Source: Lottia gigantea (taxonomy: Eukaryota; Mollusca; Gastropoda; Lottiidae). From it: 64,000 nt of DNA. Below, one piece after another: positions 57,668 to 64,000 of the stretch. The notes under the pieces are model-generated. The model saw only the letters and a list, made by a program, of their open reading frames with translations, was not told where the DNA came from and ran no database searches. Every line of letters begins with the position of its first letter. Within the stretch, counting starts at the first letter, position 1. The position numbers and the translations under genes were made by a program. The stretch lies in assembly GCF_000327385.1 (NCBI RefSeq), contig NW_008708987.1:562129-626128 (forward strand), in the 5' to 3' direction.

Positions 57668-57706
57668 GCAACGTTTCGACTACGATACTCTGGTCATTAT
57701 CAAACA
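57668..57706 (-). other. TGATAAT-hairpin-GAAACG motif
   Basis: The minus strand reads TTGATAATGACCAG, loop, GTAGTCGAAACGTTGC. The GAC/GTC stem and the GAAACGTTGC end match the motif at 45031. Confidence 0.5.
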
Positions 57707-58852
57707 CTCACAGTACTTCTAAATTACTAATGTCCCTCAAAGAAGTCGTTTCAGGTTTCCACTTAGAGCACCCTTACATGCTGTTGGAAAAAGGATTCAG
57801 GACACATTGATATCTGTTCACTATCATCGGTCTGTGACAATGATACAGGTCCAAACGGACGGATGTTTTTTCATCAAACACTGCTCAATACCGTTCAATG
57901 ATTTTTGCGAAGGAATCATTAATATTTTTATACTGAAGGGAAATTTAAGCCTATTTTGTCGGCATTTAATTTGAGGATTTCATCAAGCAAATCAACTAAA
58001 TTGTGTTAATGAAAATTGTTATAATCTTTATACAGTCAGCCTAGTGAACAAAATTTTTGTCAATTTTTAAGAATAACTAATGATTTTTTTTTGAAAATCT
58101 TCCCTGGATTTCACGCGCGGAATGTTAAAGTTGGTCAAGAGAGTCAAGTCAATAAACATCTGTCCTCAGTCGGTATTCTCTTCTCTATTCTCAACTTTAT
58201 CACAATTTTATCTCGAAAAAAGCAAAATGTTCGTTAAATTCACATAAATTACATACAACCTTAATGATAAAAACAGAACGGGACTCAAGTAACCATAGCG
58301 ACCTACTAGTTTACCTCAGTCAGATTTTACACTTTTTTCTGTGTTTTTCCAAAATAACACGTCGCTAGTGCTTTATGATTATTCGTTTTTTTATCTACAA
58401 TGGCTTATTTTAGAGCAAATCAAGCGAACAACGAGAGAAACATCGACAAAATCGTGAGCTGCTAGGGTGAAAAAATCTTATGTTGAAATGTTTTTATTTT
58501 GACGAAATGAGTGCAATTAATGCCAGCACTTTGGGATATTGAAAATTATTTTGTATTCCAATATATGCTGTGAAACTACACAGAACCTTCGACTAGATGT
58601 TCCGGCAGCATTTGAAACCCTTTTATTCTCCACATCGAACCAACTAAATTCCATTTCTTCGACCCCTTTGGCATCGTGGTGGAAATTTAGTTATGTTGGT
58701 TTACTTTCGGAAACCGTACCAGACATTACATCGGAACGTAGCGGTAGTTGCATGCATGGAAATACCCAAGTTGAAATTTGTAGAAATATAGGAATAATTT
58801 CATGGTTTATGAAAAAAGTAAGATATCAGCCCTGTTGAATTCCCAGTTGCCA

Positions 58853-58953
58853 TGACCTCATTGGTTACGGGGCGGTTCCAGTAAATTATACGTCATCTCG
58901 AGATGGGAGTATAGAGTGATATGATTGGTCGAGACGTTACTATGGTAACAAGA
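58853..58953 (-). promoter_or_regulatory. Mirror copy of the promoter-like cluster
   Basis: The X-box is at 58936-58949, CCAAT boxes read as ATTGG, and the CRE-like and GC-box words lie in mirrored order. Every base I compared with 51690-51790 is the same. Confidence 0.5.
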
Positions 58954-61112
58954 AACAGTGAGTAAGTACAGATTAGATGAAGCATGAAGAAATAATGGAT
59001 AAGATTAGAGAGTTGATGTAGAAATGGTGGTTTAAATCCTCTATATATCATAGTAATAGTGGAGTATAATAGAGATAAAGTATGGTCCATCCGGTACACC
59101 AAATTACACTATAGTATGTTTTATAACAGATCATGCTGCATGAAGACATTCAAGGTGGTCTTTGGCATTGTTTATGGACAAACTTCTCCGCTGGCATGGT
59201 TGCCTTCCCATCCTTACTTTCAGATAACATGTATTAAAACAGAAGATACAGCAATAAGGCGATCTGTGACATTTTGCAACTAAACTCGGTTTCAAATCAA
59301 CCAAGACAGTAAGCACTAAGATGTTTCTAGAACGTAAGCCTACTGATGTAAGCTTCAAATAGCCTGAACTTTCCGAGGTTACTTCCGGTTACTTTCAACA
59401 TGATGACGTGAAGGCACTCAGAACAGAAAAGCATAGAATGGCATTGAATGGGTGAACCTTTCATTAATCCATACACTCGTGGAGACAATAGTATTCACCA
59501 AAGATTTCATTACTCCAGTTCCTAGTCTTTCTGTCGTCTCCAACTATTATTTGTAAAAACTGAGGTCGACAAATGAGAAAGTAAGTTGTGATATTAAAAT
59601 GAATCTGACACAAGACTGACTACCTACTGTGATAATTTCTATCATTCTGTTATATTCATCTAGTAACCAGGCGAGCAATCAAACTTAACCTCCCGTTTGG
59701 CGCCAAATTTTTCTTCACGATCCAATTCAGCTGTTTTTATCCTTGATTACCTTGACTCCGGGGACTCGTCATAATTCTACTTTATGTATCAAATTCATTT
59801 TTTTTGACTAGAGATATTAGGTCAGCTCTTTTCCATATAGCCGCATAATTTTGACATAGAAGGCACTTCCGACTGAGTTTCATTTACCAGAACCGAGGAG
59901 GTGATAGTGGCTATAGTCCTTGTTCTCAATGCATCAAAACATTCAGAAAACGTAAAAAGTGTTGGGGTATTTTTAATTATGGTATGAACCAATATATCCT
60001 ATGGAATTTCTTTATTCAAACGATATCTAAAATATGTCAACAGAAATGTAAGAATCTCCTTTCCTTTTGTAAAAAAAAAACCCAGTTTATACTGTGTAAT
60101 CCAACAACCTAGTAGAGGAACAACCAATTCAGCCCGGCACTCTAAAATCTTGAATAAGTTTACAACATTGGACATAAAACTGAAACTTGGCTTCTGGTCA
60201 GAACTGACGTCTACTAGAGAAGTCAAAAGTGTTACAATCCCTACTCAGTTCCATTCTTAAATCCTTAATTTTATTGCAATAATGTACGTAACACTGGAAC
60301 TTACTGACTGTGAAGTGTTTCGGACGAACCCCTGAACCTTGCTACCCTACAAACCTCGTCAGATCCGACGTCTACTTAGAAAGTCTATATTACCACCCCT
60401 TCTTTCTGAATTTTGATTCACCTAATGATGATAAATACTCGTCAGTAATTACTGAATAATTTCTCAATTTAACTGAAATTCCACCTGTAAACTTACAATT
60501 CATTCATTTGTCAAATTTCTGTCAAGAGAAGAATGTTCTCGGTGTCAATAAGAAAGTTGATGAATTTATTTTCTAAGATTGATGAAGTTAAAGATTGAAA
60601 TGGTCAGGTGTAGAGAAGTTTGAAAGTTTTTATTGGAAGATTTATTTAACATGTCTTGTAGATAATTTATCATTATAGATAGATAGAATTTACCAGTTTC
60701 ACAATATTCATACAAAAACACATATAGATATAATTTCACTCGTTACATTTAGAATATTCAAAAATAAGAAAAAAAGAAAACACATATACATACAAAATAT
60801 ACCAATTACCATCAAAATATTGAAACGATAATACATTTTGTATAATTATAAGAACATTTCGGATATAAATTAACCAGTACACATTAGATACTCGAAAAGA
60901 TCGTATACAAATTAATTAGATTTCGAATTTCCATTAAAAAAACACGTTTTATATAAATATAAGAACACATCTAGATATAAGAAAGACGATATGAAAATAA
61001 TAACAGATATACGTACAAAACAAAACACATTTTTCCTCGAGAAAGAAATATCATTTTTAGAAAGATAGTAGAAATCGAAAATCTACTATTCGATAAATCA
61101 ATTACTCGAAAA

Positions 61113-61200
61113 TATCATTCTGGAGTAAGACAAGGTGACGCCATTGGTCCTTTTCTACTCAATATTGTTATTGATAATTTTTTTATTTGCTACAAAAAGG
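61113..61200 (+). pseudogene. LINE reverse transcriptase fragment (right arm)
   Basis: YHSGVRQGDAIGPFLLNIVI is the same RT block as in the left arm, clearly diverged from it, and stops soon after. It supports insertion of the LINE before the arms were duplicated, followed by long decay. Confidence 0.7.
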
Positions 61201-61732
61201 GTAAGGTGGCTGTTATAGTCAAGTTATAAGACGAATCCCGTAATATCTTGATTGTGAAGATGGGATTTATCTATGACTTTGAATACTATAAAACTAGAAA
61301 TTTTCCGTTTGAGGACTTCAACAATTTAATACAATAAATAACAACTTAATTCAGATTTTATCAGAATTTCTTTGAATCTCGTAAAATCTTTTTCTCCGTT
61401 CTTTTAAGACAAGTTTACGAGGAGAGTTTGTCTTGTTGATTTCAAACTTCAATCGTTTATCAGACACAGAACTTTCTTAGATAAAATCAGAGAAATAAAT
61501 TCTGGAGAAAAAATATAAAAGTTTGAAGAAAATAAATATGTTTATAAAAGTGAAATGAATCTGTCAACAAACTACTCCAATATACCGACATATGTTCTAC
61601 TTCTTTAACTTGATTGGAAAGCCGGCACCACAATTCTTGACAATATTCAAACACAAGATATGTTGGTGTTTTTCATCCTCAATTATAATCACTCAGGGTA
61701 TGTTTAGACCTGTAGGTAAAATGGTGTATTGA

Positions 61733-61912
61733 CTAAAGGGGCCACCACACCATGATGATAACATGTTGCGTATGGTTGTGAATAAGAATAGCGGTTATAA
61801 GATTCGAACGCAACTCTTTTGCAACTGAGTCGTGAGTTGCGTGCGACGTGCCACTATTATTATTCCCAACCATGGGCAACTGATAATCGCTATGGCGTGA
61901 GGGTCCCTTTAA
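61733..61912. repeat. Palindromic MITE in the right arm
   Basis: Partner of 48500-48666. It begins 'taaaggggccaccacacc' and ends 'ggcgtgagggtcccttt', with inner 'catggttgtgaata'-type pairing. Confidence 0.65.
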
Positions 61913-63107
61913 TCTGATTTGTCTTACCAAGATACAACACTCAGTGTTAATTAATTTCAACAGAGTTCAGATTGAACCAGAAATAAAAACAAACTTCTGT
62001 AAGATATATTAACATTTTCAACATAGAAATATTTAACTTGGGGTTCAACAAGGATGCCATTTTGCTCCGTGCTTTTTCATCGTATGAACAAATGACAATA
62101 AGTTGGTTGAAACCTTTATAGGGCGATAGATTTGTGAATTGAATATTTCCACGGGATTCGTCAAGGATTATATTTTACCTCGAGCTTCTGCTATGTGTGA
62201 ACTTTTTAAAAATCACCCCTAAGCAACCAAATTAATGTTACATGATGTGTTTTTGTTTTCCATTATAATGTGTCAACGTTTTTTCATTATACTCTGTAGT
62301 AAAAATATTTTAAGAATAATAATGTAAATTCTGAGAGAGAGAAATGTTAAAATAATGCCAGTCAATGGAGTAAAACGGACCATGAAAAACAGTAATGTCT
62401 CCATTTACTAGTAAATATCTTCTTGTTTTAGCTTACAAAACATATTTTGATGTAAACAAATAGCTTTCTATATGGGAACTGTTCGCTGATGTAAACAAAA
62501 CAGAGGGTTCATTGGCTACCAAAATAACATACAAATACAGAACTAGTAATATCTATAGTTTGTCCAGCCTTCATTACATTTTTACAAAAGTATGTAATAT
62601 TCAATGTTCGATTATCATTTATTGGGAATACTTTATTGAAAAAAAGATACCCTCGAACACTTGGAAAATCAAAGACAGAATTATTAGAATTACTATGTAA
62701 AATTCTGGAAAAAATTCCAATATGCACATGCTTTTAGAACTATTGTAACACACTATAATATAAGTAATATCTCGAGGGGAAATTGTTTAGTTGTATAAAT
62801 GGAATTGGTTGGTTGTCGGAATATTTTCAGGGGTCCGGGGGGTGGGGTCCATTTTGTCCCCCTGTAGCTACGGGCCTAATTATAAATATAGCTTGACATT
62901 GTGAAGATAGGTCGTGTTTAATTTTCAATACTCAGTGAAAACTAATGAATTCAGCTGAACATGTGTCATTCAAGGTTTGTTAACCTGAGTTCAACCAAAA
63001 CCAATTAAAATTCATTACGTGTTAATTGTCTTCATGACATTACATATTCATTATATTACTGTAAACCGCAATGTTCTCACCTGCTCATGTCGTATTTGGT
63101 AAAGGCC

Positions 63108-63205
63108 TTTGGAAACCGCGGTGGGTGGCTCAGTGAGTTCTACGCTTGCTCGTGAAACTATAGGTCCAGGGTTCGCTTCTGCGGCCTCAGAACAACTTGT
63201 CTTGC
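63108..63205 (+). repeat. tRNA-headed SINE piece
   Basis: The head has A-box-like 'gtggctcagtgagttc' and B-box-like 'ggtccagggttcgcttc', as in the 6870 copy. The tail is missing. Confidence 0.65.
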
Positions 63206-63721
63206 ATCCTTTTTTTTTTCAAAGTGATACTCCTTCCATGATTTTGCTAACATAAATACAGACATTCGTGTTTCATTTTTTATTAAAATTAAATTATGGA
63301 AGAAACGTTTCTGTAACCAGATTTTTTTCGGAACTGGTGAATTTTAGCAAAGTATCCCAGCTCGAGCATGACCAGACAAAACAGTCGTCAAATTGATATC
63401 GAGAAGAATTTTTGATGAAATTATTATTATTATTGGAAGGTTGACTTCATTTTGAACTCATTAACCAGTGCAGTAATGAAATTATATATCAAACTGTACT
63501 GATATTACTGTGAGTTAAACCTCGAGTAATTATAAATATTATATTTGAGATATTATTAATATTTTCTTATATTATAGATAGAAAATTAAAGAAAACCCAC
63601 GTGTACTATAATAACGATCCGAACAGCCTATTAAAATAAAAAAAATTACTTTATCAATGTCATATTAATAATATTAAAAGCCTATTATAAATATTAGAAA
63701 TATTAAAACAGAACCTGAATC

Positions 63722-63765
63722 ATGTTGTTACTCAGAGTTTCACGTTATGGGATCTTCAGACATCT
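63722..63765 (-). other. GAAACTCTGAGTAACAAC motif, copy 3
   Basis: The minus strand reads GTCTGAAGATCCCATAACGT followed by GAAACTCTGAGTAACAAC. It shares the CTGANGA...GAAAC layout of the other motif set, but no stem forms between the two halves here. Confidence 0.4.
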
Positions 63766-64000
63766 CACCAATTTCAGCCTGCGTCCCTATCGGGGTTTGG
63801 CAAATAGTATATATTTCCATGTCTGCACTTCTTGTAAATAATATATTAATAATATTAAAAATATAAAATTTAAGAAAACGCAAGTTTTAACGATCCATAA
63901 TCCGAAATCCAGTTTATCACTACATTGGAAGCAGCAAATGAACAAAATATAAGAAAAATGCCCAAAATTATAATTAGAAGTGGCCTATCGGTTGCATGAT

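Larger units (their letters stand above)
51858..58793. other. Spacer (6.9 kb) of the giant inverted repeat
   Basis: It holds a housekeeping-type promoter cluster (52303-52386), a SINE (52755-52900), a C-run (about 52968-52994), the GH128-type gene (54241-55433), a poly-G run (about 55749-55765), a 51-bp minisatellite (56385-56630) and a retroelement-end motif at 57668. 53.1-54.2 and 57.1-58.8 kb show nothing else I can name. Confidence 0.7.
58794..62520. repeat. Right arm of the giant imperfect inverted repeat
   Basis: Reverse partner of 46735-51857 (for inner positions left + right = 110643). The innermost 300 bases or so match without visible change. Farther out there are many substitutions and indels, including regions such as 60.83-61.08 kb with no clear partner. 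Two small frames are kept in both arms: the 69-codon frame at 58893-59102, and a 24-26 codon MGRQ frame ending HLECLHAA. Confidence 0.9.
62521..64000. other. Right edge, no gene seen
   Basis: It holds a CCCGTAGCTA-type repeat fragment (62826-62880), a tRNA-headed SINE piece (63108-63205), a GTTACTCAGAGTTTCAC motif (63726) and AT-rich DNA. No coding exon is evident. Confidence 0.6.

Noticed and set aside
58539-58838. 99-codon plus frame at the border of the right arm
   Set aside because: Runs from spacer into arm with no motif; likely chance.

Overview
This window is nuclear DNA of an animal. Genes are split by short and medium introns with GT-AG borders, intergenic DNA is AT-rich and full of MITEs and tRNA-headed SINEs, and three runs of N mark assembly gaps (7562-7699, 29431-29480, 44797-44846). 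The gene set (a Pax1/9 with no homeobox, a 2-oxodicarboxylate carrier, Smaug, mitochondrial S12, an animal GH128-type glucanase) and the repeat style fit a lophotrochozoan. A gastropod mollusc such as a limpet is my best guess; I cannot prove the species. || Layout. 1-14.7 kb: the 5' half of a Smaug/SAMD4 gene on the minus strand. Three coding exons are visible and the SAM domain lies off the left edge. 14.7-21.5 kb: repeat-rich DNA with a tandem array derived from 28S rRNA (16.8-17.1 kb) and one well-bounded first exon of an unidentified membrane protein (18.5-18.9 kb, minus). 21.6-26.2 kb: a head-to-head pair, MRPS12 (minus, 2 exons) and SLC25A21 (plus, 7 exons), sharing a promoter region of about 550 bp. 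26.2-32.9 kb: intergenic DNA upstream of Pax1/9. 32.9-39.5 kb: Pax1/9, with a seven-base coding first exon, a 5.8 kb intron and one large exon carrying the whole paired domain. 39.5-46.7 kb: gene-poor, with a hAT-type MITE, a foldback element and minisatellites. 46.7-62.5 kb: a very large imperfect inverted repeat (arms about 5.1 and 3.7 kb) around a 6.9 kb spacer that holds a secreted GH128-type beta-1,3-glucanase gene. 62.5-64 kb: repeats only. || Main biological point: SLC25A21 lies directly upstream of Pax1/9 with no recognisable gene between them. In deuterostomes these two genes belong to the pharyngeal gene cluster (with nkx2.1, nkx2.2, foxA and mipol1). If the organism is a protostome, as I infer, the pair looks like an older bilaterian linkage. 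The SLC25A21 introns here are all under 0.5 kb, so long-range Pax1/9 enhancers, if present, would more likely sit in the 6.7 kb between the genes or in the 5.8 kb Pax1/9 intron. || The least explained structure is the 46.7-62.5 kb inverted repeat. Its inner ends are essentially identical and carry a promoter-like cluster (RFX X-box, CCAAT, CRE-like and GC-box motifs) in mirror image. A second compact housekeeping-type promoter cluster lies just inside the spacer at 52.3 kb. No gene that I recognise is attached to any of these.
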